Shown one piece after another: positions 52,684-60,868 of a stretch of 64,000 bases of DNA. Location: assembly GCF_001475935.1 (NCBI RefSeq), contig NZ_LDQA01000021.1:147556-211555 (forward strand). Direction: 5' to 3'. Numbering within the stretch: the stretch's first letter is position 1; each line of letters opens with the position of its first letter. The DNA is from Aureimonas ureilytica. GTDB taxonomy: Bacteria; Pseudomonadota; Alphaproteobacteria; Rhizobiales; Rhizobiaceae. The position numbers were made by a program, and so were the translations under genes. The notes beneath the pieces are model-generated. The model was given only the letters and a program-made list of their open reading frames with translations, ran no database searches and was not told the DNA's origin.

Positions 52684-53219
52684 GCGAAGCGGCGGCGGCA
52701 GGGCTGGCGGTCGTCTGGCGAGCCATGACAACGGGCGATGTCGCCGATGTCATGGCGGTCGCCGATATCGTGCATCCGACCTTCCCGGAAGGGGCTCACG
52801 TCTATCACGACCGACTGGCGCTCTTCCCGGAAGGCTGTCTCGTGGCTGCCCTTCCGGACGGGCGGATCGTCGGCTACGCACTCGCCTATCCCGCCCCCCT
52901 CGGCGCGCCGCCCCCGCTCGACACAATGCTCGGCGCGCTTCTGCCCGAGGCCGACGCTCTCTACATCCACGATGTCGCGATCCTGCCGGACTGGCGCGGC
53001 CGGCGTCTGGCGGACGCGGCCGTTGCCCATGTTCTGAGCCTCGCCGATGGCGCGGTCATGCCCGTCATGCTGGTGTCCGTTTATGGGACAGCACCTTACT
53101 GGAGCCGTTTCGGCTTCGCCCCACCCTCGCTGGCGCTCGAGCCGGAAAAGCTCGCGACCTATGGCGAGGGTGCAGTCTACATGATCCGGCCGCCGCTGGC
53201 GCCCAACCCGGCTGCGTGA
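52680..53219 (+). CDS. GNAT-family N-acetyltransferase
   Basis: A 179-residue acetyltransferase coupled by a four-base overlap (ATGA) to the hydroxylase gene. The acetyl-CoA motif A is IHDVAILPDWRGRRLADAAVAHVL, and the C-terminal motif B is seen in PYWSRFGFAP. The N-terminal FPEGAHVYHDRLALFPEG and GRIVGYALAYP are typical of small GNATs. The substrate is unknown; polyamine acetylation would suit the neighbourhood, but nothing in the sequence proves it. Confidence 0.86.
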   Translation: MSEAAAAGLAVVWRAMTTGDVADVMAVADIVHPTFPEGAHVYHDRLALFPEGCLVAALPDGRIVGYALAYPAPLGAPPPLDTMLGALLPEADALYIHDVAILPDWRGRRLADAAVAHVLSLADGAVMPVMLVSVYGTAPYWSRFGFAPPSLALEPEKLATYGEGAVYMIRPPLAPNPAA

Positions 53220-53332
53220 AAAAGAGACAAGCGTCGAAATTCGGCACAGGGGCTAGGAATCACGGACTGGCTTGTCGATATTGGCCGCGCCGCCGAGGTG
53301 GCTGCCTTGATCGCATGAAAAGGTCCGACCCG

Positions 53333-54424
53333 ATGAGACACACCGCCCTGTCCCTTGGACTGGCTTTGGCCGCACTGACCGCAGGCGGTGCCGCCGCGCA
53401 GGAAAAAGTTCTCAACGTCTACAACTGGTCGGACTATATCGACACGTCGATCATCGACGACTTCACCAAGGAAACCGGCATCCGCGTCGTCTACGACGTG
53501 TATGATTCCAACGAGATCCTGGAAACGCGGCTTCTGGCGGGGGGCAGCGGCTATGACGTCGTGGTGCCTTCGGCCGAATACATGCTGCGCCAGATCCAGG
53601 CCGGCGTGTTCCAGAAGCTCGACAAGTCGAAGCTGCCGAACCTGTCCAACATGTGGCCGGTCGTGACCGAGCGCGTCGCCGCCTACGACCCGGACAATGC
53701 CTATTCCGTCAATTACATGTGGGGCACGACGGGCGTCGGATACAACATCCAGAAGGTCAAGGAGCTGCTGCCCGACGCGCCCTTGAACTCCTGGGCGCTG
53801 GTGTTCGACCCGAAGAACGCCGAAATCCTGTCGAAATGCGGCATCGACATGCTGGACGCGCCGGGCGAGATCATGCCGGCCGCCCTCAGCTATCTCGGCC
53901 TCGACCCGAGCGCGTCGGACGCTGAATCCATCGGCAAGGCCGAGGCGCTGCTGATGAAGGTGCGCCCCTATATCCGGCGCTTCCATTCCTCCGAATATAT
54001 CAACGCGCTCGCCAATGGCGACATCTGCGTGGCGGTCGGCTTCTCGGGCGACGTGTTCCAGGCCCGCTCCCGCGCCAAGGAGGCGGGGCGCGGCGTCGAG
54101 ATCGGCTATTTCATCCCCCACGAGGGCACGATGATGTGGTTCGACCAGATGGCGATTCCCAAGGACGCGCCGCATGTGGACGCCGCGCACCAGTTCATCA
54201 ACTACATGATGCGCCCGGAAGTGGCGGCCAAGGCGACGAATTTCGTCAGCTACGCCAATGGCAATCTCGCCTCGCAGAAGTTCATCGACCCTTCGATCCT
54301 GAACGACACCTCGATCTATCCCGACGAGGCGACGCTGAAGACGCTCTATGTCAAGAAGCCCTATGACGCCCGCGCCCAGCGCATGGTGACGCGTGCTTTC
54401 ACCACGGTCAAAACCGGGCAGTAA
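53333..54424 (+). CDS. potF: Polyamine ABC transporter substrate-binding protein (PotF type)
   Basis: A 363-residue periplasmic protein. Signal peptide at 1 to about 23 (LSLGLALAALTAGGAAAQ). Mature features are VLNVYNWSDYIDTSIIDDFTKETGI, the PotF/PotD start, then VVPSAEYMLRQIQAGVF, YMWGTTGVGYN and MWFDQMAIPKDAPHVDAAHQFINYMM. It binds putrescine or spermidine; the pocket residues would have to be compared to say which. The ATG 53333 follows AAAAGG; another in-frame ATG lies at 53315. It leads a four-gene pot unit. Confidence 0.93.
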   Translation: MRHTALSLGLALAALTAGGAAAQEKVLNVYNWSDYIDTSIIDDFTKETGIRVVYDVYDSNEILETRLLAGGSGYDVVVPSAEYMLRQIQAGVFQKLDKSKLPNLSNMWPVVTERVAAYDPDNAYSVNYMWGTTGVGYNIQKVKELLPDAPLNSWALVFDPKNAEILSKCGIDMLDAPGEIMPAALSYLGLDPSASDAESIGKAEALLMKVRPYIRRFHSSEYINALANGDICVAVGFSGDVFQARSRAKEAGRGVEIGYFIPHEGTMMWFDQMAIPKDAPHVDAAHQFINYMMRPEVAAKATNFVSYANGNLASQKFIDPSILNDTSIYPDEATLKTLYVKKPYDARAQRMVTRAFTTVKTGQ

Positions 54425-54566
54425 GCTGCGGGGCGATTCTTCGAAGCAGAAGGGGGCCGGCGATGCGGGCCCTTGGCCTTCATTCATAGCGGCGCGGGCA
54501 GGGGGAGAACCCTTCCTGCGCCGTTCTCTCAGACAAGTCGGCGCGGGGCGCAGTTCGGGGTTCACA

Positions 54567-55718
54567 ATGGCTACGGCACCCAAGGCTTTCGGCAATATTC
54601 GCCGCTCGTTCGATCCGTGGAACGACCCCAAAGCGACGCCGCTGATCGAGTTCGATCGTATTTCCAAGCGCTTCGGCACGTTCAACGCCGTGGACGATCT
54701 CAGCCTCAAGATCTATCCGCGCGAGTTCTTCACGCTGCTCGGGCCGTCGGGCTGCGGCAAGTCTACGCTGCTGCGGATGCTGGCGGGCTTCGAGGAGCCG
54801 ACATCGGGCGATATCAGGCTGGGCGGCGAGAGCCTGAAGGGCGTGCCGCCCTATCGCCGGCCGCTCAACATGATGTTCCAGTCCTACGCCCTGTTCCCGC
54901 ACATGAGTGTCGAACAGAACATCGCCTTCGGCCTCAAGCAGGATGGCATGGCCAAGGGCGAGATTCGCGACCGCGTGGCCGAGATGCTGAAGCTCGTGAA
55001 ACTGGACGCCTATGGCAAGCGCAAGCCGCAGCAGCTTTCGGGCGGCCAGCAGCAGCGCGTGGCGCTGGCCCGCTCGCTCGCCAAGCGGCCCAAGGTCCTG
55101 CTTCTAGACGAGCCGTTGGGCGCGCTCGACAAGAAGCTGCGCGAGGAAACCCAGTTCGAGCTGATGGACCTCCAGCAGGAACTCGGCCTCACCTTCGTGA
55201 TCGTGACGCACGACCAGGAAGAGGCGATGACCATGTCCGACCGCATCGCCGTGATGCGTGCCGGCAAGCTCTGCCAGGTGGCGACGCCCGCCGTGATCTA
55301 CGAGGCGCCGAACTCGCGCTATGTCGCCGATTTCGTCGGCAATATTTCCTTGATCGAGGGCGTGGTGGAAAGCGGCTCGGGCGGCCTGGTGCGGCTTGCC
55401 ACCGATGTCGGCGTCATCGAGACGGAAAGCGCCACGACGGTCGCCCCCGGCGACAGTGCAGCCTTTGCCGTGCGCCCCGAAAAGATGCGCCTGTCGCGCC
55501 GCCCGCCGAGCGATATCGGCGTCAACGCGCTTCGCGGCGTCGTCTGGGACATCGCCTATCTCGGCGACGTCACGCTCTTCAACGTCAAGCTCGAAAACGG
55601 CGCGCTCGTGCGCTCCACGGTCATCAACGCCTCGCGCGTGGCGGACGAGCAGATCGCCTGGGAGGAGGAGGTCTGGCTCACCTTCGAGCGCGACGCCGGC
55701 GTGCTTCTGGTGCAGTGA
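54567..55718 (+). CDS. potG: Polyamine ABC transporter ATP-binding protein
   Basis: A 383-residue ATPase. Walker A is GPSGCGKST, the Q loop MMFQSYALFPHMSVEQN, the signature LSGGQQQRVALARSLA, Walker B LLLDEPLGALDKK and the H switch VIVTHDQEEAMTMSD. A TOBE domain closes the chain. It powers PotH/PotI. The ATG at 54567 is chosen; the open frame begins at 54393, inside potF. The gap after potF is 142 bp, while potH follows after 11 bp. Confidence 0.95.
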   Translation: MATAPKAFGNIRRSFDPWNDPKATPLIEFDRISKRFGTFNAVDDLSLKIYPREFFTLLGPSGCGKSTLLRMLAGFEEPTSGDIRLGGESLKGVPPYRRPLNMMFQSYALFPHMSVEQNIAFGLKQDGMAKGEIRDRVAEMLKLVKLDAYGKRKPQQLSGGQQQRVALARSLAKRPKVLLLDEPLGALDKKLREETQFELMDLQQELGLTFVIVTHDQEEAMTMSDRIAVMRAGKLCQVATPAVIYEAPNSRYVADFVGNISLIEGVVESGSGGLVRLATDVGVIETESATTVAPGDSAAFAVRPEKMRLSRRPPSDIGVNALRGVVWDIAYLGDVTLFNVKLENGALVRSTVINASRVADEQIAWEEEVWLTFERDAGVLLVQ

Positions 55719-55729
55719 GGAGCGAAGCC

Positions 55730-56632
55730 ATGGCCTCTCGTATCCTGCGAGCGAACTGGTGGAAGGGGGCCGTGATCGGCATTCCCTATCTCTGGCTGCT
55801 GGTCCTGTTTCTCGTCCCCTTCTTCATCGTCCTGAAGATTTCGCTGTCGGAAACGGCGATCGCCCAGCCGCCCTATCTGCCGGTCTTCGACTGGAGCAGC
55901 CTGTCGGGTCTGGTCGCGACGCTGAAGAAACTTGGCACGCAGAGCTATCAATTCCTGATGGAGGACCCGCTCTATCTGAACGCCTACCTCTCCAGCCTGA
56001 AGATCGCCGCGATCTCGACCGTGCTGACGCTACTGGTCGCCTATCCCCTGGCCTATGCCATGTCGCGCGCGCCGGGCGGGCTGCGGCCCGTTCTGGTGAT
56101 GCTGACGGTTCTGCCCTTCTGGACGAGCTTTCTGATCCGCGTCTATGCCTGGATCGGCATCCTGCGCAACGAGGGCTATCTGAACCAGTTCCTGCTCTGG
56201 ACCGGGCTCATCGACACGCCGCTCACGATCCTCAACACCAACAACGCCGTCTATATCGGCATCGTCTATTCCTATCTGCCCTTCATGGTTCTGCCGATCT
56301 ATGCCAGCCTCGAGCGGCTCGACCCGCGCCTTCTGGAGGCGGCGGGCGATCTCGGCTGCACGCCGCTCTGCGCGTTCTGGCGCGTCACCTTTCCCTTGTC
56401 GCTGCCGGGCGTTCTGGCCGGCGCGCTGCTGGTCTTCATTCCGGCGGTCGGCGAATTCGTGATCCCCGATCTCCTGGGCGGCTCGCAGACGCTGATGATC
56501 GGCAAGACGCTCTGGGACGAGTTCTTCACCAATCGCGACTGGCCGGTCGCCTCGGCGGTCGCGGTGCTGCTGCTTCTGGTTCTGGTCGTGCCGATCACGC
56601 TGTTCCAGCGGCTCCAGGCGAGGCAGGGCTGA
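55730..56632 (+). CDS. potH: Polyamine ABC transporter permease (PotH type)
   Basis: A 300-residue permease with six helices. The EAA loop that meets the ATPase is EAAGDLGCTPLCAFWRVTFPLSLPG, and a late segment VIPDLLGGSQTLMIG is typical of PotH/PotB. GAGGAGCGAAGCC precedes the ATG at 55730. One base separates it from potI. Confidence 0.94.
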   Translation: MASRILRANWWKGAVIGIPYLWLLVLFLVPFFIVLKISLSETAIAQPPYLPVFDWSSLSGLVATLKKLGTQSYQFLMEDPLYLNAYLSSLKIAAISTVLTLLVAYPLAYAMSRAPGGLRPVLVMLTVLPFWTSFLIRVYAWIGILRNEGYLNQFLLWTGLIDTPLTILNTNNAVYIGIVYSYLPFMVLPIYASLERLDPRLLEAAGDLGCTPLCAFWRVTFPLSLPGVLAGALLVFIPAVGEFVIPDLLGGSQTLMIGKTLWDEFFTNRDWPVASAVAVLLLLVLVVPITLFQRLQARQG

Positions 56633-56633
56633 C

Positions 56634-57455
56634 ATGAAGCGCGGTTTCTCCACCTTCAATCTGGTTTCGCTGGTTTTCGGCTTCGCCTTTCTCTACCTGC
56701 CGATCCTGCTTCTGGTGATCTATTCCTTCAACGCCTCGCAGCTCGTCACGGTCTGGGGCGGGTTCTCGACGCGCTGGTACGCCTCGCTCCTGAACAACCG
56801 GCTGTTTCTGGATGCGGCCTGGGTGACGTTGCGCGTGGCGCTGCTTTCGGCCACGCTCGCCACCATTCTCGGCACGCTGGCCGCCATGGCGCTGGTGCGC
56901 CATCCCCGCTTCGTCGGGCGCACCTTGTTTTCGGGCATGGTCTTCGCACCGCTGGTCATGCCGGAGGTCATCACCGGCCTGTCGCTGCTCCTGCTCTTCG
57001 TTGCGATCGATTTCGACCGGGGCTTCTGGACCGTGACGGTCGCCCATACGACGCTGACCATGTGCTTCGTCGCGGTGGTCGTGCAGTCGCGCCTCGTGTC
57101 CTTCGACCGTTCGCTGGAAGAGGCAGCGCAGGATCTGGGCTGCCCACCTGCCAAGGCCTTCGTGCTCATCACCTTGCCTGTCATCTGGCCGGCCGTCGCG
57201 GCGGGCTGGATGCTGGCCTTCACGCTCTCGCTGGACGATCTCGTGATCGCGAGCTTCACGTCCGGCCCCGGCGCGACGACGCTGCCCATGCGCATCTACA
57301 GCCAGGTGCGCCTCGGCGTGACACCGGAGATCAACGCCATCTCCACGATCATGATCGCCGTCGTCGCCCTCGGCGTCATCCTCGCCGCGCTGTTCAACCG
57401 GCGGCAGGAGACACGGCGACGCGCCGACGAGCGGCTCGCCAGTCAGGACATCTGA
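56634..57455 (+). CDS. potI: Polyamine ABC transporter permease (PotI type)
   Basis: A 273-residue permease with six helices (first at about 10-30, YLPILLLVIYSFNASQL). The EAA loop is EAAQDLGCPPAKAFVLITLPVIWPA, followed by LSLDDLVIASFTSGPGATTLPM, the PotI/PotC signature. It is the last gene of potFGHI and ends before a strong two-way terminator. Confidence 0.94.
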   Translation: MKRGFSTFNLVSLVFGFAFLYLPILLLVIYSFNASQLVTVWGGFSTRWYASLLNNRLFLDAAWVTLRVALLSATLATILGTLAAMALVRHPRFVGRTLFSGMVFAPLVMPEVITGLSLLLLFVAIDFDRGFWTVTVAHTTLTMCFVAVVVQSRLVSFDRSLEEAAQDLGCPPAKAFVLITLPVIWPAVAAGWMLAFTLSLDDLVIASFTSGPGATTLPMRIYSQVRLGVTPEINAISTIMIAVVALGVILAALFNRRQETRRRADERLASQDI

Positions 57456-57462
57456 CAAGTCC

Positions 57463-57505
57463 AAACGAAAGAGCCCCGCCGGATGCCGGCGGGGCTCTTT
57501 CGTTT
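57463..57505. terminator. Perfect 20-bp bidirectional terminator
   Basis: The 20-bp arms at 57463-57482 and 57486-57505 pair perfectly around a 3-base loop (ATG). The GC core GAGCCCCGCC is flanked by A-run and T-run (AAACGAAA on one side, TTTCGTTT on the other), so it works in both directions. It ends potI and the convergent gene at 57519-58742. Confidence 0.92.
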
Positions 57506-57518
57506 CATCCTGGCGACC

Positions 57519-58742
57519 TTACAGCTTGCAGCGGCAACTCTCGGCATGGGCCGTTTCGATCGCGTCGAACGTCGCGGCGAAGGCCGCACCGAGCGGGTCT
57601 TCCGGCAGGGTCGAAACCTCGAGCAGCCGATCCACCGCTTCGAGGTCGGACAGGGCGCCCATCAGCGTCAGGCGCAGGCGCGCATCGCCCGTAAAGCCGC
57701 CATCGGGCGCGAAGAAGGGCTTGAGCTCGGCCAATTCCTCCAAGGCGCTCTTCTCTCGCGCAGGCTGCGTCGGGCCGATCAGCGCGGCGGTGCTGGCGGT
57801 CGTGGTGGTGTCCAGAACGTGGCCGTCCGTGTTCACCGACGTCGAGGCTTCGCGGATCGCGCGACCGAGTTCGGAGACGGCAGCGCCGACATCGGCGGAT
57901 GAGTCGAGCTTGTGCTCACGCGGGGCCTTCAGCGGCGGCAGGTCGGGGTCTACCCCGTCGCCTTCCGAAATACGCGTCGCGCCCGTGTCGCGCACGGCCA
58001 CCAGCATGGGCGGCCCCATGGGTGTCTCGCTCGCCGCGCCCGGCTCGCTCTGAAGCGCGACCGGGGCGCTCTCGGCGGGCGCGCCGCGATCCTCGGGGGC
58101 TGCGGTCGGCACGGGAACCGGACGCAGCGCCAGAAGCGCGTCGGCCAGACTCGTGCGCGCCATGCCCTGCGCGGTCTCCAACACGCGCTGGCGGCGATCC
58201 GGCGAGACCGAAACCTGCGAGGCGAAGCGTTTGAGCGTCGTCAGATAGGCTTCGATCCCCGAGCAGAGATAGGGGGAGGGGCCTTGTGTCAGGAAGTCGC
58301 CGAGATCTTCGCGGATGCGGGTCGCCGTCCATTTGGCATTGGCGTCGCGCGGCGCGACACCGCTCACGCCCTTGGCGGCCGCCATGGCGGCGCGAAGAGC
58401 GGCCGTCTGCTCGGTGCCGCGCGACCGGGCATTGGGCGGGAAGATCATGCCGCCTTCGCCGGGCGACGAAGCCCGCGCGGATTCGGCTGGGCCGGCCAAG
58501 GCGGCCTTGACGCTTTGGAACGGCCCTTCCGCGATGGATTTAAGCCGGGCATGGAAGTCTCGGGCGCAGGCGGCCGGGTCGGCGGTGGGCGCGCGCAGCT
58601 TGGCGACCGCGACCGATCCCTTGGGCTGCGAGGCGGTGGCCACGTCGTCGATGCGGATGACGGAGCCGGCCGACGCGGCGATCGGGCACAGCATCGAGCC
58701 AGCGAGAACGAAGGCGGCGAGGCGGGGGATCAGACGAGACAT
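57519..58742 (-). CDS. Exported protein of unknown function
   Basis: A 407-residue protein I do not recognise. A signal peptide is clear at 1 to about 25 (LIPRLAAFVLAGSMLCPIAASA). The mature chain is rich in Ala, Pro, Glu and Ser with low-complexity stretches; it has Cys in DPAACARDF, SPYLCSGIEAY and a CxC at the very C-terminus (ESCRCKL), so disulfides are possible. It ends in EAVDRLLEVSTLPEDPLGAAFAATFDAIE. The ATG at 58742 gives the signal peptide; the frame is open to 58850. Probably transcribed after the AsmA-like gene, 59 bp upstream. Confidence 0.7.
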   Translation of the reverse strand: MSRLIPRLAAFVLAGSMLCPIAASAGSVIRIDDVATASQPKGSVAVAKLRAPTADPAACARDFHARLKSIAEGPFQSVKAALAGPAESARASSPGEGGMIFPPNARSRGTEQTAALRAAMAAAKGVSGVAPRDANAKWTATRIREDLGDFLTQGPSPYLCSGIEAYLTTLKRFASQVSVSPDRRQRVLETAQGMARTSLADALLALRPVPVPTAAPEDRGAPAESAPVALQSEPGAASETPMGPPMLVAVRDTGATRISEGDGVDPDLPPLKAPREHKLDSSADVGAAVSELGRAIREASTSVNTDGHVLDTTTTASTAALIGPTQPAREKSALEELAELKPFFAPDGGFTGDARLRLTLMGALSDLEAVDRLLEVSTLPEDPLGAAFAATFDAIETAHAESCRCKL

Positions 58743-58801
58743 TTGCGGCTCCGCTCCGGATCGACGGAACGCCGCGCGCTTCATCGAGGGGGGCGGTTCC
58801 G

Positions 58802-60697
58802 TCAGGTTGGCCCGTCCGACGCGCTCACGGTCAGCGTCGGCTTCGGCCATTCTCCGTCCAACTTGAACCCGATCGGTTTCGATATGGTGAACGAATTCGA
58901 TACGCCCGACGCTTCTTCCTTGGCCGGGTCGAATTGACCCTGCACCAAAAGCCGGCTGCTGCGCAAATCCACCGTGCCAGTGGCGCTCGCCTCGCCCTTA
59001 TCGAAGGCGATCGCCAGCTTGTCGATGCGAAAATGCGGGCCGACGCCCGCCAGGACCAGTTCGCCGCGACGGAATGGCTCGGGTGTTGCCGTCGCGGGGT
59101 CGATCGGGCGCGGGCCGGATGCCGCCAACATGCCGCGCTCGATTCCTGCGAGTTCGCCGTCCCGCACGCGCAGCTTGGCCTCCGTTCGGCAGGCAAGCGC
59201 GATCTCGCCCCAATTGGTGGCCGGTCCGCGCAGGGTCAGTTGCAGATCGCCCCGGCCCGAGCTCAATGGCATGGGGGCGCCGTCGGTGAGGGCCACGACG
59301 TTGGACACGTCCACATCCCGAAGGCCAGCCGACAGCGTAAGGTCGGGGCGCGCCTGATTCGTGTCGATGGTGATGCGCAGATCGCCGCGCCCGCCGAGCA
59401 GCGTCATGTCGCCGATGTCGACCGTCCCGACGCCGCCCATGGCCTTGATCGTCGCGGCGACATCGCGCGCATCCGTTTCGCCGAGATCGGCCTGTTCGGC
59501 CGAAAGACGCAAATCGAGATCGAGATTGCGCAGGAAGTCCGTGTGGATCGGGCGTTGAAGATCCAGGATCGTCTGCGGCTTGGGCGCGATGGCCTGGCTG
59601 AAGCGGCCGAAATCGAGCTTGCGGAAGGCGAGCGTTCCCGAAACGGAGGGCGGTTTGCTGTCCCCCCGAGGCAGCACCGCCTCCAGACTGCCACGCCCCT
59701 TGTCGCCGCCGACATCGAGCGAGGCGGAGCCGAGGCTGATACGATCGTCCACGAGCTGAATCTGCGTCTGAATGGCGAAGGCGCCGAAATCCGGCAGACC
59801 GGAATTCTCCCGGCCGATCCAGTCCACCGCGCGCGACAGGGAGGGAGTGGACAGACCCAGCGCGCCCGTCAGGCTCAATCTCTCGCCCGCCGAGCCCTGG
59901 CCGTCGAAAGACACGTCCAGCGCGGGCGAGGACAGCGCGAGCGTCAGCGCCGAACTCTCGCCCTTCGTGAAGGGGAGGGGCCGCTCCATCTTGGTTTCGA
60001 GATGAACGGGCTGGCCGTTCCAGACGGCGCTGCCGGCCAGAAAGGCGCTGCTTTCGCCGCCCGGCCAGATGAAGGTCAGATTGACGTTGGAGAGATTGTC
60101 CGCGCGGCCGGGAATGCGAAACAGCCCGTCGCGAATATCGATCTCCCGCAGCCCTTCGAAGCGCACGAGAAAGAGTTGCAGGTCCCGCGAGGCCGCACCC
60201 ACCGGCATGTCACCGGGTGTTCCGACTTGAGGGGGTCTTGGCTTGCGTGCGGCAGACGGCGCCAGATCCGGCACGGCATCCGCGCCGGCCGGCATCAATT
60301 CAGGTCGCACCAAGGCGATGCGCTGGATTTCGGCGCGCCCCACAAGCGCGGGGAGCAGCGCGAAACGCGCCTCCACCCGGTCCACCGTCAGAAGTTGCGC
60401 CCGTTCGCCCGCGCCGGTGCGCGCCCGCAGATCGGTGAGCACGGCGGTCGGGCGCGGCAGCAGCTCGAAGGAGACGGCCCCGTCCACATGGATCGGCTGC
60501 CCGGTCAGATGCGCCAGACGTGCTTCCAACTCCTCGCGAGCGTCGCCCAGTTGCAGCGACAGGGAGGAGAGGGCGAAAACCAGCCCTGTGATGGCCAACA
60601 GGACCAGCCCGATCGCCAACGGCCAGACGCCACGCCGCCCTGTCCCGCGCGATTGGCTTTCGGTCGCGGGCGGCACCGGGGGCAAGGGTTCGTTCAA
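58802..60697 (-). CDS. AsmA-family protein
   Basis: A 631-residue inner-membrane-anchored periplasmic protein. One helix near residues 26-45 (WPLAIGLVLLAITGLVFALSS) precedes an AsmA start (LEARLAHLTGQPIHVDGAVSFELLPRPTAVLTDLR). Repeated beta-strand units follow, with a late AsmA_2-type region GRGDLQLTLRGPATNW. AsmA proteins are thought to bridge the envelope in lipid transport and to affect membrane assembly. I choose the TTG at 60697, which has AAGGACCCCCGA just before it; the frame opens at a TTG at 60739. Confidence 0.84.
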   Translation of the reverse strand: MNEPLPPVPPATESQSRGTGRRGVWPLAIGLVLLAITGLVFALSSLSLQLGDAREELEARLAHLTGQPIHVDGAVSFELLPRPTAVLTDLRARTGAGERAQLLTVDRVEARFALLPALVGRAEIQRIALVRPELMPAGADAVPDLAPSAARKPRPPQVGTPGDMPVGAASRDLQLFLVRFEGLREIDIRDGLFRIPGRADNLSNVNLTFIWPGGESSAFLAGSAVWNGQPVHLETKMERPLPFTKGESSALTLALSSPALDVSFDGQGSAGERLSLTGALGLSTPSLSRAVDWIGRENSGLPDFGAFAIQTQIQLVDDRISLGSASLDVGGDKGRGSLEAVLPRGDSKPPSVSGTLAFRKLDFGRFSQAIAPKPQTILDLQRPIHTDFLRNLDLDLRLSAEQADLGETDARDVAATIKAMGGVGTVDIGDMTLLGGRGDLRITIDTNQARPDLTLSAGLRDVDVSNVVALTDGAPMPLSSGRGDLQLTLRGPATNWGEIALACRTEAKLRVRDGELAGIERGMLAASGPRPIDPATATPEPFRRGELVLAGVGPHFRIDKLAIAFDKGEASATGTVDLRSSRLLVQGQFDPAKEEASGVSNSFTISKPIGFKLDGEWPKPTLTVSASDGPT

Positions 60698-60868
60698 TCG
60701 GGGGTCCTTCGAGACTCGGCTCGCGCGATGGCCAGCCAAGCTTATCTAGAGTTGGCGGCCACGCTTGAACAGGGCGAAGTCGCGCCGTCTTCAGAAGGAA
60801 CCACCGTTTCCCCTCGAGCATGCCCGTGGATTGCGCCGATCGCATGGCAGGTCGCCGCCGCCTCGGAT

